Under the pieces are notes generated by a model that saw nothing but the letters and a program-made list of their open reading frames with translations, did not search any database and was not told the DNA's origin. Positions 50,103-58,192 of a stretch of 64,000 nt of DNA are shown here, in pieces; within the stretch, counting starts at the first letter, position 1; each line of letters begins with the position of its first letter. The DNA comes from Photobacterium sp. Ph5 (GTDB taxonomy: Bacteria; Pseudomonadota; Gammaproteobacteria; Enterobacterales; Vibrionaceae): NCBI RefSeq assembly GCF_022129445.1, contig NZ_JADQAQ010000005.1, positions 73,322 through 137,321 of the forward strand, given 5' to 3'. The position numbers and the translations under genes are program-made.

Positions 50103-51719
50103 ATGAAAGCCTTCTTTAGTAAACTATCGCAAGCAGTAATGCTACCGATAGCACTATTACCAGCTGCTGGTATTATGCTTGGTCTTGGTGGTAGCTTTAC
50201 CAACCAAAGCATGATTGATGCGTACAACATTGGTATTTTGCAAGACGGAACACTTTTAAATAGTTTCTTACAGGTTATGACCGCAGCGGGCGGTATCGTT
50301 TTTGCAAACTTACCATTAATGTTCGCATTAGCAATTGCTATTGGTTTTGCGCGTGCTGAAAAAGGTGCAGCAGCACTAGCAGCAACTATTTCATACTTAG
50401 TAATGAACGTTGCGATTGCGAAAACGCTTTCTGTTGCTGGCATGGTCGATACAACTAACAACACTGTTGTGTTAATGGGTAACCATTACGCTGGTGTGTT
50501 AGCTGATGTATTAGGTATTCAAAATACGCTAAGTATGGGTGTGTTTGGTGGTCTGATCGCTGGTGGTATTACTGTTATTCTGCATAACAAATACCATGAC
50601 GTTAAATTACCAGAATTCCTAGGTTTCTTCGGTGGAGCGCGTTTCGTTCCTATCGTAAGTGCATTCTCTGCATTGTTCTACGGTATTGCGCTAGTATTCG
50701 TATGGCCTTACATTGGTGCTGCATTCGGTACTATCGGTGCTACACTGGGTGAAATGACTGCATCTGGTCATGGTTACATTGCATCATTCATCTTCGGTAT
50801 CATTGAGCGTGCGCTTATCCCTGTTGGTCTACACCACGTATTCTATCTTCCACTATGGCAGACAGAGATCGGCGGTACAGCTGAAATCGCAGGTCAGGTT
50901 TATAAAGGTACACAAAACATCTTCTTTGGCTCTCTAGCTAATGGCGATTACTCTCAGTTCTCTTCAACTAACTTCATGACAGGTAAATTCCCATTCATGA
51001 TGTTCGGTCTACCTGCTGCTGCATACGCAATGTACACACTAGCTGATAAAGAGAATAAGAAAGAAGTAGGTGGTCTATTGTTCTCTGTTGCGTTAACAGC
51101 GTTCCTAACAGGTATTACAGAGCCAATTGAATTTACATTCCTATTCCTATCTGCACCGCTTTACTACTTCATCCACGTGCCACTAGCAGGTCTATCATTC
51201 ATGATCATGGACTTACTAAACGTGAAAGTAGGTATGACGTTCAGTGGTGGTTTCATCGACTTCGCACTATTCGGTATGCTTCCTGGCCTAACGGGTACTG
51301 AGAACCATTGGTACTACATCCCACTACTAGGTCTAATTTACGGTCCTGTATACTTCTTGTTGTTCCGCTGGTTCATCGTGAAGTTCGATATTAAGACGCC
51401 TGGTCGTAAGGGTAGTGCTGTAGCGGTTGTTCGTAAGAAAGATTATCAAGAAGCAAAAGCGGGCGGTGCTAACGACAGCCAAGTTGATGAGATGATCGAA
51501 GCGCTAGGTGGTAAAGATAACATCGTTGACGTTGATGCATGTATTACACGTCTACGTATCACAGTTAAAGATGGTGACTTGGTTAAAGACAACAAGTACT
51601 GGACTGAAAACCTAGGTGCGAAAGGCTTAGTGAAAGTAGGCGGTACGGGTATCCAAGCTATCTACGGTGCACAAGCGGCTGGCTTTAAAGCACAAATTAA
51701 CTCGAAACTAGGTAAGTAA
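50103..51719 (+). CDS. ptsG: PTS permease EIICB, PtsG/NagE-like glucose family
   Basis: 538-residue sugar permease with domain order IIC-IIB. The IIC part (about 1-430) shows AGGIVFANLPLMFALAIAIGF, KLPEFLGFFGGARFVPI, IPVGLHHVFYLP and the conserved FLTGITEPIEFTFLF. The IIB part (about 455-538) has the phospho-Cys in DACITRLRITV (near 480). No IIA. The position after ycfH matches ptsG in E. coli. From memory the text looks closer to the Bacillus PtsG branch (MTGKxPFMMFGLPAAA, LLNVKxGMTFSGG) than to E. coli PtsG, so the exact sugar is open. GGAG and AAGG precede the ATG. Confidence 0.85.
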   Translation: MKAFFSKLSQAVMLPIALLPAAGIMLGLGGSFTNQSMIDAYNIGILQDGTLLNSFLQVMTAAGGIVFANLPLMFALAIAIGFARAEKGAAALAATISYLVMNVAIAKTLSVAGMVDTTNNTVVLMGNHYAGVLADVLGIQNTLSMGVFGGLIAGGITVILHNKYHDVKLPEFLGFFGGARFVPIVSAFSALFYGIALVFVWPYIGAAFGTIGATLGEMTASGHGYIASFIFGIIERALIPVGLHHVFYLPLWQTEIGGTAEIAGQVYKGTQNIFFGSLANGDYSQFSSTNFMTGKFPFMMFGLPAAAYAMYTLADKENKKEVGGLLFSVALTAFLTGITEPIEFTFLFLSAPLYYFIHVPLAGLSFMIMDLLNVKVGMTFSGGFIDFALFGMLPGLTGTENHWYYIPLLGLIYGPVYFLLFRWFIVKFDIKTPGRKGSAVAVVRKKDYQEAKAGGANDSQVDEMIEALGGKDNIVDVDACITRLRITVKDGDLVKDNKYWTENLGAKGLVKVGGTGIQAIYGAQAAGFKAQINSKLGK

Positions 51720-51725
51720 TTAGTG

Positions 51726-52196
51726 ATGAGTAGCTTTTCGTTAAAATATAGGCGTGTCGGTACATTTATGATTGATATGGCCATCGTGCAGATGTTTGCA
51801 ATGATTGCCAAAGATATCTTCCTTGGTGTGATTGGTTATATCACCAATGGCACAGGGGTCACGTTATCGCTTAACGATATGATGGCGCTACCAGTGTTGT
51901 TACTGTTAATTATTGGCATCATGGCGTTATTCATCGGTGTCTTTATGGGCTATCACTGGTTGTGTTACCGCTTACTAGGTACTTCATTATCACGTGCGTT
52001 GTTAAGCGTGAAAGTGATATCTAATGACGATGAACTACTCACTAAGCAACGTTACTTAAAACGTGAGTTTGATAAGATTTATCTTTGTATTGCCACACTG
52101 GGTTTGTACCCCCTATACGCTGGTGTGCAATACCTTACCTTTACCAATCCACCTTGGCATGACAAGAAAAATCATACTAATGTGGTAGAGCGTTAA
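51726..52196 (+). CDS. RDD family membrane protein
   Basis: About 156 residues. RDD-type features: YRRVGTFMIDMAIVQMF at the start of helix 1, a second helix near 60-85, and GTSLSRALLSVKVIS before a basic segment and a last hydrophobic stretch. It starts six bases after the ptsG-like stop, so it is almost certainly cotranscribed with the permease. RDD proteins are small membrane proteins, some linked to ion exchange, most of unknown function. GTG 51723 is an alternative start three bases upstream. Confidence 0.8.
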   Translation: MSSFSLKYRRVGTFMIDMAIVQMFAMIAKDIFLGVIGYITNGTGVTLSLNDMMALPVLLLLIIGIMALFIGVFMGYHWLCYRLLGTSLSRALLSVKVISNDDELLTKQRYLKREFDKIYLCIATLGLYPLYAGVQYLTFTNPPWHDKKNHTNVVER

Positions 52197-52202
52197 AAAT
52201 GG

Positions 52203-52231
52203 AAACCGCAGCAAAAGCTGCGGTTTTTTTA
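52203..52231 (+). terminator. Terminator of the ptsG-like/RDD operon
   Basis: AAACCGCAGC / GCTGCGGTTT with an AAAA loop and T7 tail. Confidence 0.88.
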
Positions 52232-52250
52232 TATCTGTATTTATGGAGAA

Positions 52251-53150
52251 TTAGAGAGATAAGAAAAATAGAATAAAGACAGGAACAAGCAAGCTAAGAA
52301 TAAAGCCGCTCACAATGGCAATCGGTACACAACGCACGCCACCCGTGTTTTGGATCACTGGTAAAGTAAAGTCCATTGCTGTAGCTCCTGCATAACCAAT
52401 TGCAGTATTAGGATAGCGATGAATAAGTAGTGGGATCAGCATAAGCGCAAGTATTTCACGTAGTAGCTCATTAAGAAAAGCGGCACCACCAAATACACTG
52501 CCTAAACCGTCACCAATCAAAATACCGGCTAGCGAATACCAACCAAATCCCGAAGCCATAGCTAAACCGTGAGTAATGGGAATATCAAGAATTAGTGCTG
52601 CGATGATCCCACCAATAAACGAAGTCACGATGATCACTGCCGCAATAATGATGCCTTTTTTGTTTAGCACGATTTGTTTGAGTGTCATACCACTGTTACG
52701 CAGTTGGATCCCAATAAAGAAAAGCAGAAGAAGTAGAATCGCTTCACTGGCCTGATCAACCCATGATAAATCGACATTCAGTAATAGGCCGATTATCAAC
52801 CCTGCAGCAACGACAAAAACCAACTTAATCGATTCCATCATCATTTTTGTCATTGGTAAATGATGGTGTCCATCAATCGTTTGGGTTGGCCATAAACGGT
52901 CTAAAAAGGGTAATGCTGCTAGGTTACATACACTGATTGCGATGAAAAATGTTGTGGTGTAGATAAGAATTTGGTTTAAGTTTTGGCTGAGATTATCTAG
53001 CGCAGCTAAGCTTAATCCCATTAATGTCAAAATTACTAAGACTAAGCGGCTAGTTTGAGCATTAATAAAGTCAAGATGCTTTTTATTATGAAGAGGGATG
53101 AGGTAGCCAATGATTAGCGGCAAAAAGATAAGTAAAATCCCAGACAACAT
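52251..53150 (-). CDS. lysO: Lysine exporter LysO (YbjE family)
   Basis: 299-residue inner-membrane protein of the LysO/DUF340 family, which exports lysine (and the toxic analogue thialysine) in E. coli. About eight hydrophobic helices. Family segments are MASGFGWYSLAGILIGDGLG (near 200), GGAAFLNELLREILALMLIPLL (near 220) and GATAMDFTLPVIQNTGG (near 255). In E. coli the gene is controlled by ArgP and a lysine-related leader; I did not identify a lysine riboswitch in the 222 bases upstream. Confidence 0.92.
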   Translation of the reverse strand: MLSGILLIFLPLIIGYLIPLHNKKHLDFINAQTSRLVLVILTLMGLSLAALDNLSQNLNQILIYTTTFFIAISVCNLAALPFLDRLWPTQTIDGHHHLPMTKMMMESIKLVFVVAAGLIIGLLLNVDLSWVDQASEAILLLLLFFIGIQLRNSGMTLKQIVLNKKGIIIAAVIIVTSFIGGIIAALILDIPITHGLAMASGFGWYSLAGILIGDGLGSVFGGAAFLNELLREILALMLIPLLIHRYPNTAIGYAGATAMDFTLPVIQNTGGVRCVPIAIVSGFILSLLVPVFILFFLSL

Positions 53151-53372
53151 ATTAGTCCTTAAATATATTCAGAGAGTAGGTGATTTATTCGCTAGATGAT
53201 TTGGTTATGTAACACAAGGTAACCAGCAAAAATGAATTCAGTTGTTTACATTTTTAACAGAAAGTTAATGTAACATAGTGATAAAGAAGGAGTATATAGT
53301 CGAGTAGGAATTGCTGAAAGGAGATATTCCCATCACCTTCTTTTTTCTAGTTGAAAAGTGATGGGTATGAGA

Positions 53373-54296
53373 TCAAAATCCACTTTCACGGACGACGTTT
53401 TTCACTCGTTGGTTAAATTCGTGAGTAGGTAAGTTCGTTAATTCATACATGACTTCCGCTCCTACAAGATCAAGCTCAACATCATTTTCGTCAATAGCAT
53501 CATCGTTATTTTTAAATAACAATAAGTGGTGTGCCATACGTGCAATATCAAGATAACTCAATGTATCGTTATTATTACCATAAGGCTGTCGTTTATTAGA
53601 GGCGATTTCAAGATAGTCATTATCAAATCCCCATTCTTTTAATACGATCAAACTTGTTTTTTTACAGGTTTCTTGGAAGATATATTTCGCAATATCAATA
53701 TCTAGATAATTATCGTTTTCAATATAATTCAGATATTCGTAGATTAAACTGAAGACACCAATATCGGCCAGTAATCCTGTTAATAATGCTTTTTCTGGTT
53801 CTATTTTTAAGGGCTTTTCGCTGTGCTTTATTAAGCTTTGACAAATGAGTGCCATCGTACCAGCAAATTGACGTGATCGAATCGCACTTTGACTGAGTAA
53901 TTGATTACATGCCAGATTTTCAGTTTGTACTTTTCGTAATTCAGTAATTGCTTGGGCGGTGGCAATATCGCGTACCCGTAACAGCCCAAGACGAGAGACC
54001 GCAGTAAGAAGATCGTTACAGATAACATTACGTCGGTTAAACAATACTGTATTTGATGTTCTAATAATGGTTGCGGTTAAGGCTGGATCATCAAGCAATA
54101 AATCAGCCACGTCATGAATAGTCGTTTCATCATCATTACATAATTGATGGAGCTTTATTAGCACATCAGGAATAGGAGGAAGCTCCAGCTTATTTTGCTG
54201 CGCAGATTGCTTTACTAAGTTACAAAACTCAGACTCTAACGCTTTTATTTGATGATCACGGCTATGTTTTAACCAAAAAAAAGATAAATGTGACAT
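53373..54296 (-). CDS. HDOD domain protein
   Basis: 307-residue cytoplasmic protein. The HDOD domain (about 35-235) shows LPPIPDVLIKLHQLC, LLLDDPALTATIIRTSNTVLFN and the GLLADIGVFSLIYEYL segment where HD-GYP-like proteins have their metal residues; here HD is not intact (LLADIG), as expected for HDOD. Such proteins act in signalling, often with c-di-GMP or chemotaxis networks, by protein contacts. It has no partner gene next to it except the LON-domain gene upstream on the same strand. Confidence 0.85.
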   Translation of the reverse strand: MSHLSFFWLKHSRDHQIKALESEFCNLVKQSAQQNKLELPPIPDVLIKLHQLCNDDETTIHDVADLLLDDPALTATIIRTSNTVLFNRRNVICNDLLTAVSRLGLLRVRDIATAQAITELRKVQTENLACNQLLSQSAIRSRQFAGTMALICQSLIKHSEKPLKIEPEKALLTGLLADIGVFSLIYEYLNYIENDNYLDIDIAKYIFQETCKKTSLIVLKEWGFDNDYLEIASNKRQPYGNNNDTLSYLDIARMAHHLLLFKNNDDAIDENDVELDLVGAEVMYELTNLPTHEFNQRVKNVVRESGF

Positions 54297-54419
54297 GTAA
54301 AACTAATATTATAAAACAATAACGAAATTCTATCGTTTCATAACTTTATCGAGTAGTTAGTCAGGTAATTTCTTTGAAGTGAGTAGCTTATAAATTAAAA
54401 ATAAATGACATTAATCCCA

Positions 54420-55007
54420 TTAATGGTTCAAATTTTTATCTTGAAGTAACTTAATTAAAAAACGAATGGCCAGGTGGGGTGTTTTCTGATGAATCAGCAT
54501 TTGCTTATATTTTACTTCTATTGGTAGTACTTCTAACCAGCGTTGACAGACCCATGTCATATCATCAAATAATGGGGTTGGGTATAAATTCCCTATCTCC
54601 GGTTGAGAAGAATAAAGCTGTTTTAGTCGTTGAGCTAAGCATTGGTTACTTGTCGTTGTTTGAGAGGGAGCCCAATTGTTATAAGGCATACATTCAGCCA
54701 CTAAAAGTTTATCATCCTCAATCTTAATTTGTTCTATTTTTAAAAGATCGATACCTTCTACTGTAACCCCTAATAAATCTCCTTCGAGTCGGTTAAAGTC
54801 TATGATTTTAACGTGCGTACTTAATGCGGGAACATCTTTAACTTCACTGTGTTCTCGTTCGCTATCTATCATGGCCATGACAAACCCTTTTTTATAAATA
54901 AGAGCTTCTTTCACCATACGAATATGATGGGCTTGCGCAATCTTTAGCTGAGTCCTTCCATCTGGAAGAATGTGGTTTGCGTTTGGAAACAATGGGATTT
55001 TTTTCAT
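54420..55007 (-). CDS. Stand-alone LON substrate-binding domain protein
   Basis: 195 residues. It begins MKKIPLFPNANHILPDGRTQLKI, the N-terminal LON (PUA-like) domain signature that binds substrates in Lon protease, and continues with VKIIDFNRLEGDLLGVTVEG. There is no AAA+ or protease domain, so it cannot be Lon itself; related bacterial stand-alone proteins have no firm role. I took ATG 55007; GGAG is only two bases upstream, and a GTG at 55058 gives a 17-residue extension. It diverges from tfoX. Confidence 0.8.
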   Translation of the reverse strand: MKKIPLFPNANHILPDGRTQLKIAQAHHIRMVKEALIYKKGFVMAMIDSEREHSEVKDVPALSTHVKIIDFNRLEGDLLGVTVEGIDLLKIEQIKIEDDKLLVAECMPYNNWAPSQTTTSNQCLAQRLKQLYSSQPEIGNLYPTPLFDDMTWVCQRWLEVLPIEVKYKQMLIHQKTPHLAIRFLIKLLQDKNLNH

Positions 55008-55312
55008 GGCTCCAGCGTATACTCTTATTACTGTAAATATCTTAAAGATAGTCGTCACTGATAATAATGATGATAGATATGCAATTCATTATTGATTCTT
55101 GCGTGATAAATGCTGCAAATCTAGTTTGATTACATTATTTTTCGACAAAAAATATGCGAGTAATCTCATATTTGCTTGCTACTTATTTAATCCGTAATGG
55201 GTAAAAGCATACAATTGCTTTGTCGAATAATTAACAATCTAATCTGTTGTTTGGCTAGGTTATTTGACGTGTTTGGAATAATTGATTATTACCGCATTAT
55301 GGAGAATTAGTT
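55008..55312. other. Divergent region between the LON-domain gene and tfoX
   Basis: 305 AT-rich bases. It holds both promoters. I looked for a c-di-GMP-I riboswitch, known before Vibrio tfoY, and did not see its conserved core. No small gene is supported. Confidence 0.4.
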
Positions 55313-55912
55313 GTGACATCACCAAAGGAAGATTATTTAAATTATTTAAACAAATTCGGAGAACAAGAAAAGCGATCCATGTTTGGGGGGACCGGGGTAT
55401 TTATAGATGGTGCGATGTTTGCGATCGTAACGCCAGCTTCTATGTATATTCGAGGTGGCGAAAAACTGGATCCTGAGTTAATAAAATTAGGTTGTGCGAA
55501 ATTTAAACATATTAAGAAAAGCAAAACGGCTACAGTTAATTATTACGAAATAAGAGATCTTTTAGAAAAAGACCCGCAGGTTTGTAATCAATTAGTCGCT
55601 AAATCGATTGAGTTTTCATGTAAAGATAAGGCATTTAAGCAGTCTGGTGCTAATAAACGTTTGCGTGATTTACCCAATATGCGATTAACGCTTGAAAGAA
55701 TGGTGAAACGAACAGGTGTATTAGATGTACCTACTTTTCTAGAGTTGGGTGCTGTTAATGTTTATCGTAAAGTATGCGAACACCATGGAGAAGAAGTCAA
55801 TCGTAATTTGTTATGGATTTTTGCGGGGGCAGTCAAAGGTTGTCACTGGCAATTATTAACTGACGAGTATAAATCAGGCTTGCTTGAGCAATACCGTAGT
55901 ATGGCTAATTAG
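55313..55912 (+). CDS. tfoX: TfoX/Sxy family competence regulator
   Basis: 199-residue TfoX/Sxy protein, which works with CRP to switch on DNA uptake and, in Vibrio, type VI secretion genes. The N-terminal TfoX_N domain (about 8-100) has KRSMFGGTGVFIDGAMFAIV and TATVNYYEIRDLL; the C-terminal TfoX_C domain (about 110-195) has KRLRDLPNMRLTLERMV and LLWIFAGAVKGCHW. A GTG start follows GGAG by eight bases. Vibrios carry two paralogues, TfoX and TfoY; the absence of a c-di-GMP riboswitch upstream favours TfoX, but this is inference. Confidence 0.88.
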   Translation: MTSPKEDYLNYLNKFGEQEKRSMFGGTGVFIDGAMFAIVTPASMYIRGGEKLDPELIKLGCAKFKHIKKSKTATVNYYEIRDLLEKDPQVCNQLVAKSIEFSCKDKAFKQSGANKRLRDLPNMRLTLERMVKRTGVLDVPTFLELGAVNVYRKVCEHHGEEVNRNLLWIFAGAVKGCHWQLLTDEYKSGLLEQYRSMAN

Positions 55913-55922
55913 TTGACACTAT

Positions 55923-55962
55923 TCGGGGACTCGCATTTATAGCTGAGCCCCGATCATTTTCT
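55923..55962 (+). terminator. Terminator of tfoX
   Basis: TCGGGG-A-CTC / GAG-CCCCGA stem with one bulge, followed by TCATTTTCTT, 11 bases after the stop. Moderate T-run. Confidence 0.6.
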
Positions 55963-56000
55963 TGTTATGCTTGCTACTAGATTTTTAATGTGGCGGTATT

Positions 56001-56906
56001 ATGCAACTATCTAACCTTTCTGGTTCTGTACTTTCTGGCTTACATTGCTTTCTTATAGCAGCTGAACAAATGAGCTTCACACGTGCGGCTGAAGCTTTAT
56101 TTTTAACTCAAAGTGCGGTTAGCCATAAAATAAAAAATCTTGAAGAAGCATTAGGCGTCCAGCTTTTTATTCGTCAGCCCCGCAAACTCATACTTACTGA
56201 TGAGGGATTTCGTTTAAAACAAGTGCTCGCCGCTAACTTTGGTGATATAGCACACGAAATTCGTGATTTGAAAAATGTTGAACTGAGCGGTGACATCAAT
56301 ATTTCTGTACCGCCAACCTTTGCTCAAACTTGGTTATTACCCCGCTTAAAGTCTTTTATTGATCTCTACCCAATGTTACGTATTCATTTACGTACTCGTA
56401 ATGAACTTGTCGATTTTCAAACGGAAAGTTTTGATTGCGCAATTTATTTTGGCAAAGGGGAATATCAAGGTTTGCATTCGTGTAAATTAATGGATGAAGC
56501 GATGCAGCCAGTGTGTAGTCATGATTATGCTATTGCAAATGATCTTTATGATAATCCAGAAGGTCTAATGGAATGTTTATTGCTCCATGATGCTGCGCCG
56601 TGGGCAAGAGCGGGACGTAATGATGAGTGGCAATTATGGGCTGAACAATACGGTACGCAATTACCTGAATCTGAATGTACATTTGATCGTTCAGATCTGG
56701 CTTTACAAGCGGCTGAATGTGGGATTGGTATTGCAATGGGGAGGCATTCATTTATTGCTGAAAGGTTAGTAGAAAAACGGTTAGTTACGCCTTTTGATAT
56801 GATGGCACTATCACCATTTAGTTATTATGTTGTATGTCGGCATAACATGCAAAATACCCCTAAAATAAAAGCCTTTAGTGATTGGTTATTCAGTGAGATT
56901 GGTTAA
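56001..56906 (+). CDS. LysR-type regulator, DsdC/GcvA-like
   Basis: 301-residue LysR transcription factor. The winged HTH is at about 10-70 (LHCFLIAAEQMSFTRAAEALFLTQSAVSHKI region) and the effector domain at 95-300. Several segments recall E. coli DsdC, the D-serine activator: LLLHDAAPWARAGRNDEWQLWAEQYG, FDRSDLALQAAE and GIAMGR. No dsdX or dsdA gene is beside it, and the convergent neighbour is ldhA, so its effector and target are unknown. LysR regulators usually bind near their own start. Confidence 0.85.
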   Translation: MQLSNLSGSVLSGLHCFLIAAEQMSFTRAAEALFLTQSAVSHKIKNLEEALGVQLFIRQPRKLILTDEGFRLKQVLAANFGDIAHEIRDLKNVELSGDINISVPPTFAQTWLLPRLKSFIDLYPMLRIHLRTRNELVDFQTESFDCAIYFGKGEYQGLHSCKLMDEAMQPVCSHDYAIANDLYDNPEGLMECLLLHDAAPWARAGRNDEWQLWAEQYGTQLPESECTFDRSDLALQAAECGIGIAMGRHSFIAERLVEKRLVTPFDMMALSPFSYYVVCRHNMQNTPKIKAFSDWLFSEIG

Positions 56907-56945
56907 GATTAGCTGAGTGTTATTTTTACAATCAATATCATAAAG

Positions 56946-56979
56946 AAAAATGCCGCTAAATTTTTTATATTTAGCGGCA
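56946..56979 (-). terminator. Terminator of ldhA
   Basis: Minus-strand TGCCGCTAAAT / ATTTAGCGGCA stem followed by TTTTT (plus-strand A-run 56946-56950). Confidence 0.85.
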
Positions 56980-56986
56980 CTATTTA

Positions 56987-57979
56987 TTAATCTAGCACTT
57001 CATTTCCTGAGACTTTACCTTGCTCAAAATCAGACAGATTTTGCAGCGTAGTTTCAGCAATATTGCCCAAAGCTTCTTCCGTTAAAAAGGCTTGGTGTCC
57101 TGTGAAAAGTACGTTGTGGCAAGATGATAAACGACGGAATACATCATCTTGAATTACATCATTCGACTTATCTTGGAAGAATAAATCTTTTTCATTTTCA
57201 TACACATCAACACCCAACGCACCAATTCGTTGTGATTTCAACGCTTCAATAGCATCACTTGATTTAATTAAACCACCACGGCTGGTATTAATGATCATTA
57301 CGCCATCTTTCATTTTGTCAAAGGCGTGTTGATTTAACATATGATAGTTTTCCTTCGACATCGGACAGTGCAGAGTAATAACATCCGATAAACGATAGAT
57401 TTCATCAAGACTGGTATAAGTTACCCCTAATTCAATCGCAGCGGGATTTGGGTATGGGTCAAAGGCAAGAATATTCATGCCAAAGCCTTTTAAAATACGA
57501 ATCGTCGCTAAACCAATTTTGCCTGTACCTACGACACCGACGGTTTTACCATGGAAGTTGTATCCTGTTAAACCATCAAGTGAAAAATTTGCATCGCGTG
57601 TACGTTGGTAAGCACGATGAATATGGCGATTAAGGCTCAACATTAAGCCTAAGGTATGTTCTGCAATAGACTCAGGAGAATAAGCGGGAACACGTACAAT
57701 TTGTAGACCCAGTTTTTTAGCTTCCTCTAAATCAACAAGATCGTAGCCAGCACATCGCATTGCAATGACTTTTACACCTTGCTTGGCTAAGCACTTTAAG
57801 ACAGGCGCACTAAGATCATCATTAACAAATGCACAAACAGCATCAAACCCTTCACTCATTTTCGCTGTTTGTAGGTTCAGCGGGAAATCGAAGTAAGTAA
57901 TATCATGATTAAAGGATTTATTTACTTTAGAAAAAGATTCTTGGTCGTACTTTTTTGAGCTAAATAGAGCTATTTTCAT
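56987..57979 (-). CDS. ldhA: Fermentative D-lactate dehydrogenase
   Basis: NAD-dependent D-2-hydroxyacid dehydrogenase reducing pyruvate to D-lactate in fermentation. 330 residues, close to E. coli LdhA (329). It starts MKIALFSSKKYDQESF. The Rossmann motif VGVVGTGKIG (about 147-156), the substrate Arg in NTSRGGLI (near 235), Glu in GVDVYENEKDLFF (near 264) and His in FTGHQAFLTEEA (near 297) are all visible. It converges on the LysR gene. Confidence 0.96.
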   Translation of the reverse strand: MKIALFSSKKYDQESFSKVNKSFNHDITYFDFPLNLQTAKMSEGFDAVCAFVNDDLSAPVLKCLAKQGVKVIAMRCAGYDLVDLEEAKKLGLQIVRVPAYSPESIAEHTLGLMLSLNRHIHRAYQRTRDANFSLDGLTGYNFHGKTVGVVGTGKIGLATIRILKGFGMNILAFDPYPNPAAIELGVTYTSLDEIYRLSDVITLHCPMSKENYHMLNQHAFDKMKDGVMIINTSRGGLIKSSDAIEALKSQRIGALGVDVYENEKDLFFQDKSNDVIQDDVFRRLSSCHNVLFTGHQAFLTEEALGNIAETTLQNLSDFEQGKVSGNEVLD

Positions 57980-58192
57980 CAGACTAAATTACCTTATTTA
58001 TTCATTGTTATATTTTGTGCTGTTAATACCATATCAAAATACTCTGGTATTGATAGGAAAAGTATTAAAAAGAGACATTGCAAAGATGATCTGATTTCTT
58101 TGTTATCAGTGAGTTCTAGTTGACGTCAGCCCTTTAAAAAGTTGATGATATAGTCATATATTTGCACTTAAATTTATTAATCAGGATTCAAT

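Noticed and set aside
53329-53365. CCCATCAC / GTGATGGG dyad after the HDOD gene
   Set aside because: Loop of about 21 bases and no T-run on the minus strand; too weak to call a terminator.
55060-55312. c-di-GMP-I (GEMM) riboswitch upstream of tfoX
   Set aside because: Looked for because Vibrio tfoY has one; the conserved core and tetraloop-receptor pattern are not visible.
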